Source: Luminiphilus sp.
GTDB lineage: Bacteria > Pseudomonadota > Gammaproteobacteria > Pseudomonadales > Halieaceae
DNA: 34,543 nt
Reading direction: 5' to 3'
Assembly (NCBI GenBank): GCA_029242325.1
Contig: JAQWUD010000008.1
Coordinates: forward strand, 1-34,543
In this document: positions 24,628 through 32,561 of the stretch, one piece after another
How positions within the stretch are numbered: the first letter of the stretch is position 1
Layout: each line of letters begins with the position of its first letter
The notes under the pieces: generated by a model
What the model was told of the DNA's origin: nothing
Seen by the model: the letters and a program-made list of their open reading frames with translations, nothing else
The model's database searches: none
Translations under genes and position numbers: made by a program

Positions 24628-25485
24628 TTAATCCCTCAGCAAGGCTCGTCCATTCCTTATTACCATCACGTCTCGCTCTTTGACCTTGGCCTCAAAAGAG
24701 ATCTCGAGTCCCTCTTTCCATAAATCGATCAGCAGGGTTTCTCCGGGGAAGACGGGTGCTGAAAAGCGAGCGGCGTGCCTCGCAATGGGCTGGGGATCGT
24801 AGTCGAGGAAAGCCTCCATGACTGCTCTGCAGGTGATTCCGTATGTGCATAAACCGTGCAAAATCGGCCTATCGAAGCCCGCCGACTTCGCAACGTCGTA
24901 ATCCACATGCAATGGATTTTTGTCTCCTGACAGTCGATACAACAAAGCCTGATTACAGGAGGTCGAATATTCAACCTGAGCGTCAGAGAGGCGCTCGGGT
25001 GGCGAATGGGGCTGGGGGGCAGCGGCACTCACACCTCCACAGCCTCCATCGCCTCTGGCGAAAATTGTGCGGTTGATCGTTGCAATGAGGTCGCCACTGG
25101 TTGCATCGCTCAGGTTAGTCTGCCTTACCACTAACGCGCCCTTATCTGCGCCCTTGTCGTAGACCTCGACCACGCCACTATCGGCAACTAATTTGGCGGC
25201 GACCGGCATGGGAGTATGAAGAATGGTCTCTTCTTCCCCATGCAGGACCTTTTGATAGTTAACACCGAGCTGTTGAGTACTGACTCCCGCCCCCCAAGCC
25301 ACGACTGTTGCCAGTGTCGGAACCGCAAGCAGCTCTTTTTCGTAGACAAATTTAAGCTCGTCATAACATTCGGACCTTGCACCCAACCCAACACCAAGCG
25401 CATAGAGAATAGTGTCTTTCTCAGAATATGAAAAAGTGACGCCCCTTTGTTCAAGGGAGAGCACCTCGGGATAATTAAGACTCAT
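24628..25485 (-). CDS. MaoC-type (R)-specific enoyl-CoA hydratase (MFE-2 hydratase-2-like)
   Basis: A 285-residue double-hotdog protein like the hydratase-2 part of peroxisomal MFE-2. The N-terminal hotdog lacks catalytic residues, and the C-terminal one carries the hydratase-2 motif YRLSGDKNPLHVDYDVAK with catalytic Asp188 and His193, followed by GFDRPILHGLCTYG. It would add water to trans-2-enoyl-CoA to give the (3R)-hydroxy form. It is transcribed leftwards, 4 bp after an MFE-2-type SDR, so the two together form a split equivalent of MFE-2, the enzyme of steroid and branched side-chain beta-oxidation. It is last in the operon begun by the P450cam-like gene. Confidence 0.93.
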   Translation of the reverse strand: MSLNYPEVLSLEQRGVTFSYSEKDTILYALGVGLGARSECYDELKFVYEKELLAVPTLATVVAWGAGVSTQQLGVNYQKVLHGEEETILHTPMPVAAKLVADSGVVEVYDKGADKGALVVRQTNLSDATSGDLIATINRTIFARGDGGCGGVSAAAPQPHSPPERLSDAQVEYSTSCNQALLYRLSGDKNPLHVDYDVAKSAGFDRPILHGLCTYGITCRAVMEAFLDYDPQPIARHAARFSAPVFPGETLLIDLWKEGLEISFEAKVKERDVMVIRNGRALLRD

Positions 25486-25489
25486 TCAG

Positions 25490-26374
25490 TTATTCCCTGT
25501 TCTCATTGACCGGGCCATAGGCGGTGACAAATCTCGGATTCCGTTCGGGGAACATCACCTTTCCCTCAGCGACAGCTCGAGCTAAATCCTGTGCGTCAAA
25601 ATTCTCATTGGGTACATAACCCGAATGCACTTCAAAACGCGCCTCTCCAACCCAGCCGCCCCCGGCCAAGAGGGTTTTTCCGGTCTGCTCTCCCGATAAA
25701 TTACTCACCATGTAAACCAGAGCCGGCGCCACCCTGTCTATGTGGAAAACCTTTTTGTAGTCGTCGGGCATGTGTGCGGTCATCGATGTGGCGGCGGCCG
25801 GACCCAGACACCACACCCTGATCCCGTATTTTTTGCCTTCTAAGGCCAGAGAGCTAGAAAAGCCAATGACACCGCTTTTTGCGGCTGCATAATTCGTCTG
25901 CCCAAAGTTACCCCGTAAGCCAACCGTCGAAGTGCAGTTCACGATAACACCTCCGCCGCCGCTCTCTTTCATCCAGGAAAAAATGGGGCGCGTAGCGCTG
26001 TAGAGCCCCTTCAGGTGAACTTGCATCACGGCATCCCACTGGTTTTCTTCCATCTTTACGAGAGACGAATCACGGAGAATGCCAGCGTTGTTTACCAAAA
26101 TATCGACTCGTCCAAAACGATCCAGCGCCGTCTCCAGAAGCGACTCTCCACCTGCGATCGCAGTAATGTCCGCGTAGCTTTCTACAGCGTTACCACCTTG
26201 ATCTTTGATGAGCTGAACCGTTTCATCGGCAGCAAAACTGGCATGCTGACCCGTCGCTATATCATTAACAACGATGCTCGCACCCTCTCGGGCAAGGGCC
26301 ATTGCGTAGCTCTGGCCCAGACCTGCTCCCGCCCCGGTGATTACCGCCACTTTACTGTCGAGATGCCCCACCAT
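25490..26374 (-). CDS. (3R)-hydroxyacyl-CoA dehydrogenase (MFE-2-type SDR)
   Basis: A 294-residue SDR of the peroxisomal multifunctional enzyme (MFE-2) dehydrogenase type. TGAGAGLG (13-20) with SYAMALAREGASIVVNDI, the NNAG (95-98), and the catalytic Ser149/Tyr162/Lys166 in QTNYAAAKSGVIGFS are typical. Asp38 favours NAD(H). It would oxidise (3R)-hydroxyacyl-CoA to 3-ketoacyl-CoA, the step after the MaoC hydratase encoded 4 bp downstream. The ATG at 26374 has GAGGAG directly upstream. The C-terminal tail lacks the hydratase and SCP-2 domains found fused in the eukaryotic protein. Confidence 0.93.
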   Translation of the reverse strand: MVGHLDSKVAVITGAGAGLGQSYAMALAREGASIVVNDIATGQHASFAADETVQLIKDQGGNAVESYADITAIAGGESLLETALDRFGRVDILVNNAGILRDSSLVKMEENQWDAVMQVHLKGLYSATRPIFSWMKESGGGGVIVNCTSTVGLRGNFGQTNYAAAKSGVIGFSSSLALEGKKYGIRVWCLGPAAATSMTAHMPDDYKKVFHIDRVAPALVYMVSNLSGEQTGKTLLAGGGWVGEARFEVHSGYVPNENFDAQDLARAVAEGKVMFPERNPRFVTAYGPVNENRE

Positions 26375-26382
26375 TCACTCCT

Positions 26383-27180
26383 CTATTTACCCTTGAACAC
26401 AGGTGCACGCTTTTCAAGAAGCGCTGTAACACCCTCCATGTGATCGGCCGTAAGATGAGATACCGCCTGAAATACGGCGCTCATCTCCAGAATGGTTTCG
26501 TAACTCGAAGTTTGTCCTTGTCGCATCAAGCTCTTCGTAAATCTCAATGCGTGTCTTGGCTGGCAACTGATAGCGTTTGCCAGAGCCTCTACCTCCTCCT
26601 TTAAATTTTCGTGGGGCACGACGCGACTTACCAATCCCCAGTTCTCAGCGGTAGCGGCCGAAATAGTGGAGCCTGTGTATAGCAATTCAGAAGCCCTGCT
26701 CATACCTATTACTCTGGGAAGCAGCCAGGCGCCTCCGTCGCCCGGGACTAACCCAAGCTTTAAAAAAGTTGCCCCAAAAATCGCTTTGTCAGACGCGATG
26801 CGGATGTCGGCAAGGCAGGCAACATCACAGCCAAGCCCTATCGCTGCGCCATTCACTCCGGCGATCAAGGGCACTTCGATACTCATGATTGCGTTAATGA
26901 ACTGATGAATATTCTTCCGATAGCCGTCCCGAATTGCCACGCCATCGGCAGCGAATGCGCCTGTCCGGTCCTTCATTGCCTTCACATCGCCACCAGCGGA
27001 AAAATGCTTACCGGCACCGGTAAGAATGACACAGCGCACGTTGTGGTCAGCGTTAATCTCTGCGCAGACAGCTTGCGCGGCAAGGCCATCACCTTCCCGC
27101 CCGAGCGCATTGCCTGCATCAGGCCTGTTAATAGTCAGTGTCGCTATCGCGTCTTGGATATCCAGTTTCAGAAGTTCCAT
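26383..27180 (-). CDS. Crotonase (enoyl-CoA hydratase/isomerase family), second copy
   Basis: A 265-residue crotonase. The oxyanion-hole segments GKHFSAGGDVKAM and GVNGAAIGLGCDVACL, FGATFLKLGLVPGDGGAWLLPR, and the C-terminal LEKRAPVFKGK are present. The usual second hydratase Glu appears to be Gly-Asp, so hydratase activity is not certain; isomerase or C-C hydrolase roles, known for crotonases such as DCI or 6-oxocamphor hydrolase, are possible. The ATG at 27180 with AAGGGA upstream is preferred; a longer frame to 27252 has no good site. It sits between the aldehyde dehydrogenase and the MFE-2-type SDR of the P450cam-like operon. Confidence 0.88.
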   Translation of the reverse strand: MELLKLDIQDAIATLTINRPDAGNALGREGDGLAAQAVCAEINADHNVRCVILTGAGKHFSAGGDVKAMKDRTGAFAADGVAIRDGYRKNIHQFINAIMSIEVPLIAGVNGAAIGLGCDVACLADIRIASDKAIFGATFLKLGLVPGDGGAWLLPRVIGMSRASELLYTGSTISAATAENWGLVSRVVPHENLKEEVEALANAISCQPRHALRFTKSLMRQGQTSSYETILEMSAVFQAVSHLTADHMEGVTALLEKRAPVFKGK

Positions 27181-27345
27181 AAGATCCCTTGTTTCAGGTT
27201 GGTTTTCAGAGCCCAATGGATGGAAGGCTTTTTGCAAGGAGTTCCAATACACCCCGCTTGTTGGGTACTCCGCAACATGGGCTGAAAACCGAATGCCAAT
27301 AGCGGCCCAATCGAATTTGGCGTGGCCGGCTTTTTCACTCTGTAA
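27181..27345. repeat. 165-bp intergenic stretch with a long inverted repeat
   Basis: Within this otherwise tight leftward operon the gap before the crotonase is unusually long. GGTTTTCAG-AG-CCCA (27201-27215) can pair with TGGGCTGAAAACC (27278-27290): 13 base pairs with a 2-base bulge across a 62-base loop. No island operator or gene is visible. It may be a structured leader, an internal promoter region or a residue of a lost gene. Confidence 0.45.
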
Positions 27346-28842
27346 TTAAGCGTGATACTCGATGCTCCTCACCTCCGTGTAGCACAGAAACCCCTCGCGC
27401 CCATTTTCACGTCCAAAGCCAGATTGTTTCAGACCGCCAAACGGGGAATCGGAAAGCGAGGTCAACGCACCGCCATTCAGCAACACTTGCCCCGCATTCA
27501 AGCATTGGGCCATCTCGAATGCTTTGCCGCTGTCAGATGAAATAACACCTGCCCGCAATCCGTATTTGGAATCGTTGGCCAACGCAATGGCTTCCTCGTC
27601 GTCATCAAACCCAATAACCACTCCCACTGGACCAAAAACTTCCTCCTGCGCAATCTCGGAGCGATTATCGACGTTATCAAAGAGCGTAGGCTCAAAGAAA
27701 AATCCTTTAGTCAAATGCGTTGGTCTGGACCCGCCGAACACCGGCGGCGACTGCTCTTCCGAGGCTCTTTGCACAAAGGCTTCCACCCTCTGTCTCTGCT
27801 GAGCGCTAATCACCGGCCCCATGCCGGTTGAGGACGCACCAGGCGGTCCAATCTCGATCGATCTGGCCATTTCAGAAATGCGATCGACAACGTTTTTTTT
27901 GATCGAATTGTGAACGATAGCTCGGGTAAACATCGCGCATCCCTGCCCCGCGTGCGAGGTAAACCCCCGTAAGATCATCGCCGCCGCCGCATCGAGATTG
28001 GCATCAGAACGCACGATCAAAGGCGATTTCCCGCCTAACTCCAACAAGCATCGCTTGAGATTACGGCCCGCGTTCTCGGCAATTATTTTTCCGACCTGCT
28101 CTGAACCCGTAAAGCTGATGAGATCAACGCCGGAATCAGCACAGAGAAACTGGCCCACCTCGGCACCTCCATTGACGATATTAAGAACACCTCGTGGCAA
28201 GCCGGCTTCTGAGGCAATCTGCCCAAGTAATATGGCCTGAAATGGCGTCATCGGCGATGGCTTGAGAATCATTGTATTGCCCGCCATCAAAGCCGGCCCT
28301 ATTTTGGCGAGATTTAAATATGTGGGGTAATTATAGGCAGACACTGCGGCTACAACGCCAACAGGCACCCGTTGCACCAGCGCACTTCCAATAACTTTTC
28401 TTTTGCCGGCAGTGACAACCTCCGGACAAACCTGCCGTGAAAAATCTTGAAGCGCGATATTAATGTTGTTAGCCAGATGTTTTAGCGGAATATCTATCTG
28501 ACGCGACCACACGTCAGCCCGAATGACACCTGCTTCTCGGATCAGGATGTGGGCTAGCCGATCCCGCTGGCCCGCTAGCGCAGCATGGAATCGCATTAAC
28601 ACCTGAGCGCGCTCCTGGGGCGAATATCTTGGCCACGGACCATGATCGAAGGCGTGGCGCGCGGCGGCAACAGCAGTTGTGAGATGAAATTGATCTGCCA
28701 CTGGGGCGTAGCCGACGATCTCTTCATTTCCGGGGTCGATCACCGGCTCTTCATCATAGGAAGCTTCGACATATTCGCCATCGATATAAAGCCGGCTCAA
28801 CCCTGTCAAAAGATCATTATTAGTGGGATCACCCTCATGCAT
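27346..28842 (-). CDS. Aldehyde dehydrogenase, second copy
   Basis: A 498-residue ALDH-superfamily enzyme. Catalytic features are AYNYPT with the oxyanion Asn, LELGGKSPL with the general base Glu, SHAGQGCAM with the nucleophilic Cys, and EEVFGPVGVVI. It shares only family-level similarity with the ALDH at 2919, so the two are not a recent duplication. It lies 36 bp after the P450cam-like gene in the same direction and probably oxidises the aldehyde derived from that enzyme's product. The start at 28842 is an ATG. Substrate is inferred from context only. Confidence 0.92.
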   Translation of the reverse strand: MHEGDPTNNDLLTGLSRLYIDGEYVEASYDEEPVIDPGNEEIVGYAPVADQFHLTTAVAAARHAFDHGPWPRYSPQERAQVLMRFHAALAGQRDRLAHILIREAGVIRADVWSRQIDIPLKHLANNINIALQDFSRQVCPEVVTAGKRKVIGSALVQRVPVGVVAAVSAYNYPTYLNLAKIGPALMAGNTMILKPSPMTPFQAILLGQIASEAGLPRGVLNIVNGGAEVGQFLCADSGVDLISFTGSEQVGKIIAENAGRNLKRCLLELGGKSPLIVRSDANLDAAAAMILRGFTSHAGQGCAMFTRAIVHNSIKKNVVDRISEMARSIEIGPPGASSTGMGPVISAQQRQRVEAFVQRASEEQSPPVFGGSRPTHLTKGFFFEPTLFDNVDNRSEIAQEEVFGPVGVVIGFDDDEEAIALANDSKYGLRAGVISSDSGKAFEMAQCLNAGQVLLNGGALTSLSDSPFGGLKQSGFGRENGREGFLCYTEVRSIEYHA

Positions 28843-28878
28843 ACGGACAACTCAACATAACGACATCCGGGTTAATGG

Positions 28879-30105
28879 TCACCATCTCAGAGGCAAACAA
28901 TCCAAACCGAGCACACCCCCCCCCACAGCGTTGATCCTCGCGCCGTCTTCAACTGAAAAAGTCGGAATACGCGCCAACCATTCCTCCAAAGCTATGGTCA
29001 CTTCTAGACGAGCCAAGTGAGATCCCAGACATCGGTGTGGGCCAAACGAGAATGCGTTATGGCGATTTGGGCTACGAGAAAAATCAACATCGTGGGGTTG
29101 TGCAAATTCATCAGGGTCACGCGTGGAGAGGATTGTTGATGCTGTCACCATATCTCCCTTCTTGAATTTCACTCCCTGGAACTCATAATCCTGCGTTGTC
29201 ACTCTGGCTGTCGTGACAATTGAAAATGCACGAAACAATTCCTCTACCGCATCGGGCAGTAACTCGGGGCTGTTGCGCAACAGTTGTTGCTGATCAGGAT
29301 TCTCTGCGAGAAAACGAAATTGGAAGCCCAGAGAACCCACCACCGTATCGAGGCCCCCGATGAAAAGCATAACGACGATGCCTACCATCTCTTCATGAGA
29401 AATAGGAGACCCGTCGATTTCAAATTGAGTAATCAGAGACACTAAATCCTCACCCGGACTCTTGCTCCGCTCTGAAATGAGATCACTCAAGAATTGCTTA
29501 ACTTCCAACAGCGCTGGGCCGCGCCCCGCCGCGCTATGCACGATAGTATCCGCCCAAGACCGAAATTTGGGCAAGTCGCTTCTCGGAAGGCCAAGTAATG
29601 TGAGGAATATACTCACTGGATAAATCTCGCTGAACTCCGACACGAATTCACACGCACCTTTGGACGCCATACCCGCTATGAGCTCCCCGGCAAGATCACG
29701 AATAGCGTCCCGTTTCAGCTTCACTGCCGCCGGGGAAAATAAAGGGTTGAGTAGTTGTCGATAGTTAAGATGCTCTGGTGGGTCAACTTCAAGCGGTATG
29801 AGTTTCCAAGTCTCGCCCATCGCCTGGGCTCTGGGCTGGGCACTAGAAAAGATCTCCGGGTGCTGCAGCACGTAACGAATGTCTTCGGCTTTTGTGAGAA
29901 TCCAAGCACCCTTGTTTTTTGCACCTCGATTCTGGTGACTGATCGGGGAGTAAAAAATTCGCGGGCCTTGATGCAGTCCACCTAGCTGCTCATGGGGATA
30001 ACTGCCCAAACCACTCCGAAAGTCGCAAAGATGCACCAAATCGTGGGGAACGTGACTGGGAATCTCCGCCATATCAAACTCTGGACTACTGACAGCCTCA
30101 GACAT
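28879..30105 (-). CDS. P450cam-like cytochrome P450 (CYP101-type)
   Basis: A 408-residue P450 with strong overall resemblance to camphor 5-monooxygenase (CYP101A1), recalled from memory. Shared features are the VDPPEH region, the I-helix IGGLDTVV with the Asp253/Thr254 pair for proton delivery, EELFRAFSIV, DYEFQGVKFKKGD, HVDFSR-like and FSFGPHRCLGSHLAR with heme Cys359, and a C-terminus ending LPLRW. P450cam's camphor-binding Tyr96 aligns with Trp100 here, and Thr101 with Leu, so camphor itself is unlikely; a different terpenoid or alicyclic substrate is expected. It leads a five-gene leftward operon (ALDH, crotonase, SDR, MaoC) controlled from operator copy 5 at 30130. It needs ferredoxin, possibly the one at 22718. 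Confidence 0.93.
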   Translation of the reverse strand: MSEAVSSPEFDMAEIPSHVPHDLVHLCDFRSGLGSYPHEQLGGLHQGPRIFYSPISHQNRGAKNKGAWILTKAEDIRYVLQHPEIFSSAQPRAQAMGETWKLIPLEVDPPEHLNYRQLLNPLFSPAAVKLKRDAIRDLAGELIAGMASKGACEFVSEFSEIYPVSIFLTLLGLPRSDLPKFRSWADTIVHSAAGRGPALLEVKQFLSDLISERSKSPGEDLVSLITQFEIDGSPISHEEMVGIVVMLFIGGLDTVVGSLGFQFRFLAENPDQQQLLRNSPELLPDAVEELFRAFSIVTTARVTTQDYEFQGVKFKKGDMVTASTILSTRDPDEFAQPHDVDFSRSPNRHNAFSFGPHRCLGSHLARLEVTIALEEWLARIPTFSVEDGARINAVGGGVLGLDCLPLRW

Positions 30106-30129
30106 TGCTTGCCCTCCAGCAAATTTTGT

Positions 30130-30148
30130 AACTGACTATACATCAGTT
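30130..30148. promoter_or_regulatory. Island operator copy 5 (divergent, P450cam-like / acyl-CoA dehydrogenases)
   Basis: AACTGAC-TATAC-ATCAGTT: perfect left arm, one mismatch in the right arm. It lies 24 bp before the P450 start and 43 bp before the dehydrogenase start in an 86-bp divergent region, so binding should affect both promoters. A minus-strand TACAAA abuts it as a possible -10. Confidence 0.85.
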
Positions 30149-30191
30149 TTTGTGCTAAATTCCACTTGAAGAGATTGCAAGATATAGCGAT

Positions 30192-31322
30192 ATGGACTTC
30201 GATTTCACTGAGGATCAAAAGCATCTGCAGCAAGAGGCAAGGCGGTTTTTGAGCGCTAATTGCGGGACGGCGCGCGTGAGGCAAGTACTCGATGAGCCCG
30301 ATACCCCTTTCGATGCGGAGCTGTGGACCGCCATGGCGGATCTCGGGTGGCAAGGCGCGATTCTTCCAGAAGCATATGGCGGCTCGGGCATGGGCGCGAC
30401 AGACCTCTGTGCCATCGCCGAGGAACTTGGCAGAGCGGTCAATCCAACGCCCTTCGCTTCATCGGTTTATGCCTTTGCAGAAGCGGTAAACCTGCTCGGT
30501 AGCGAGCAACAAAAATCTCGAATCCTTCCTCATATCGCCTCGGGACACCAAATAGGGTGTATCGCGACAGCGGAGGGCGCCGGCCGGCCGGATCTTGAAT
30601 GCGCGTTTGTCGACAGCAGCATTACGGGCAGGAAAGTCCCCGTTACTGACGGCGACGTCGCCGACTGGGCTATTGCCTTAGCGAATGACAGCCATGGCGA
30701 AAGTCTCTATTTGATCGAGCTTAAACGCCATGGGGTTTCTACCAGCACGCTGCCTACACTTGATCCCACGAGGAGTTGCGCTGAAATCAAATTTGCAGGC
30801 GCGAGCGCTGCTCCCCTCGGAGAGGCAGGGAGTGGAAAAGCGCTTTTGCAAAAAATTCATGATCGAGCTGCTGTATTTGTGGCATTCGAGCAGCTAGGCG
30901 GGGCCGAGGCGGCGCTTGCCACCGCTCAGGACTATGCACAGCAACGATATGCATTTGGGCGTGCAATCGGTAGCTTTCAAGCGGTCAAGCACAAGCTGGC
31001 ACGGATATATGTTGCGAACCAGATCGCACGCTCCAATTGTTACTTTGGCGCGTGGGCTCTGGAGAGTCAAAGCGAAGAACTCCCGAGAGCGGCAGCCGCC
31101 GCAAGAATCGCAGCAACCCGCGCGTTTCAGCTCGCCGCCTCGGAAATGATAGAAATTTTTGGTGGCATCGGCACTACTTGGGAGACCGACTGCCACCTTT
31201 TCTATCGAAGAGCAAAACAGCTTTCGCTGTTTTTGGGGCCGATCAATATGTGGAAAGAGAGGTTGGCCGCCGAAATCGAAAAGCAATGGGCGCACGCGGA
31301 TAGCCATGGGGGAAATTTGTGA
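30192..31322 (+). CDS. Acyl-CoA dehydrogenase-like, smaller subunit of pair 2
   Basis: A 376-residue acyl-CoA dehydrogenase homologue. N-terminal ARRFL and GWQGAILPEAYGG segments and the C-terminal QQRYAFGRAIGSFQAVKHKLARI and FGGIGTTWETDCHLFYRRAK are recognisable. The central FAD-contact motif FSEP is replaced by a degenerate stretch (IATAEGAGRPDL), as in the non-canonical subunit of heteromeric steroid-type FadE pairs. Its TGA overlaps the GTG of the next gene in GTGA, so the two are translated together. It is divergent from the P450cam-like operon across operator copy 5. Confidence 0.88.
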   Translation: MDFDFTEDQKHLQQEARRFLSANCGTARVRQVLDEPDTPFDAELWTAMADLGWQGAILPEAYGGSGMGATDLCAIAEELGRAVNPTPFASSVYAFAEAVNLLGSEQQKSRILPHIASGHQIGCIATAEGAGRPDLECAFVDSSITGRKVPVTDGDVADWAIALANDSHGESLYLIELKRHGVSTSTLPTLDPTRSCAEIKFAGASAAPLGEAGSGKALLQKIHDRAAVFVAFEQLGGAEAALATAQDYAQQRYAFGRAIGSFQAVKHKLARIYVANQIARSNCYFGAWALESQSEELPRAAAAARIAATRAFQLAASEMIEIFGGIGTTWETDCHLFYRRAKQLSLFLGPINMWKERLAAEIEKQWAHADSHGGNL

Positions 31323-32548
31323 ACTTTCACGACACCGAGCACGAAGCATCGTATCGCCAGAAAGCAATCAACTTTCTTGAGCAACACGCCGAAAGAAAGG
31401 TAATCGGGCAACCCGGCATATCCTCATGTTTGTCGCCTCAAGCGCTACTGAAGGCCGCTAAGGAATGGCAGGCGCTCAAGGCAGACCACGATTTCGCCTG
31501 TATTTCGTGGTCAAAGGAGTGGGGAGGGCCCGGAGGGTCGGCTATCGAGAGCGTAATTTTTGCTCAGGAAGAACAGCAATTTGATATTCCCGAGGGCATT
31601 TTTCAAGTGAGTCTTGGGGTATGCATGCCATCGATTATCAAGCTTGGCTCCGAAGAACTGAAAAATCGATTTGTCAAACCTGCGCTCCGTGGAGAAGAAA
31701 TTTGGTGCCAACTATTCTCTGAACCAGCCGCCGGGTCTGACCTCGCAGGCATCCGAACTCGCGCCGAATCGACCTCAAGCGGATGGGTTGTCAACGGACA
31801 GAAGGTTTGGACAAGTAATGCGCACCTCTCAGATTTCGGCTTACTGTTGACGCGAACCGATCCGACCGTAGTAAAGCACTCGGGGCTCACCATGTTCTGG
31901 GTGGATATGCAGACTCCCGGCATTGAGGTACGACCCATTAATCAAATATCGGGACAAAGCGGATTCAATGAAGTCTACTTTACGGATGTTAAGATTCCCG
32001 ACAGCCAGAGAATTTCTGATGTCGGTGGTGGCTGGAAAGCGGCGCTCGGCACATTAGCAACCGAGCGACTGGCGATCGGTGGCGCCAAAGGGGCCGACTG
32101 CCGCGAATTGGTGGCGCTGGCCTCTCAACTGCCCTGCGACACAGGCACCGTCCTCAAAGATCCTCAATTCAGACAAAAACTCGCCGACTGGTATGTCAAC
32201 TCAGAAGGCATCAACTTGACCAGGATGAGGGCGCTCACCACACTCTCTCGAGGGGGGACACCGGGTCCAGAAATGTCGATCGCGAAATTGGTAATGGCCG
32301 AGCAACTCCAGCAGTTGTGTGATTATGCAATGGATCTACAAGCAGAATTTGGCATCATAAACTCACCGGATATTTCCGAACAGGCTGCTGTGTTCCAAAA
32401 AGGCTGGCTAAAAGCACCAGGATCGAGAATTGCCGGGGGAACTGACGAAATTTTGATGAATGTGATCGCCGAACGAGTATTAGGCATGCCTGGCGAAATA
32501 CGCGTCGATAAAAATCGGCCCTTCAACGAACTGCCAGTGGGGATTTAG
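31319..32548 (+). CDS. Acyl-CoA dehydrogenase, larger subunit of pair 2
   Basis: A 409-residue acyl-CoA dehydrogenase with the FAD motif QLFSEPAAGSDLAGIRTRAE (about 131-150), WTSNAHLSDFGLLLTRTD, and the C-terminal RIAGGTDEILMNVIAERVLG. The YEGTS-position Glu is Gly; Glu249 in LATERL is a candidate catalytic base. It starts at a GTG overlapping the previous stop. The order (degenerate subunit first, canonical second) is the reverse of pair 1. Together pair 2 would desaturate another CoA intermediate of the pathway, perhaps a shorter or differently branched side chain than pair 1. It converges with the Cys-less thiolase gene, with 13 bp between stops. Confidence 0.92.
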   Translation: MNFHDTEHEASYRQKAINFLEQHAERKVIGQPGISSCLSPQALLKAAKEWQALKADHDFACISWSKEWGGPGGSAIESVIFAQEEQQFDIPEGIFQVSLGVCMPSIIKLGSEELKNRFVKPALRGEEIWCQLFSEPAAGSDLAGIRTRAESTSSGWVVNGQKVWTSNAHLSDFGLLLTRTDPTVVKHSGLTMFWVDMQTPGIEVRPINQISGQSGFNEVYFTDVKIPDSQRISDVGGGWKAALGTLATERLAIGGAKGADCRELVALASQLPCDTGTVLKDPQFRQKLADWYVNSEGINLTRMRALTTLSRGGTPGPEMSIAKLVMAEQLQQLCDYAMDLQAEFGIINSPDISEQAAVFQKGWLKAPGSRIAGGTDEILMNVIAERVLGMPGEIRVDKNRPFNELPVGI

Positions 32549-32561
32549 AAAAGCAGCATCA

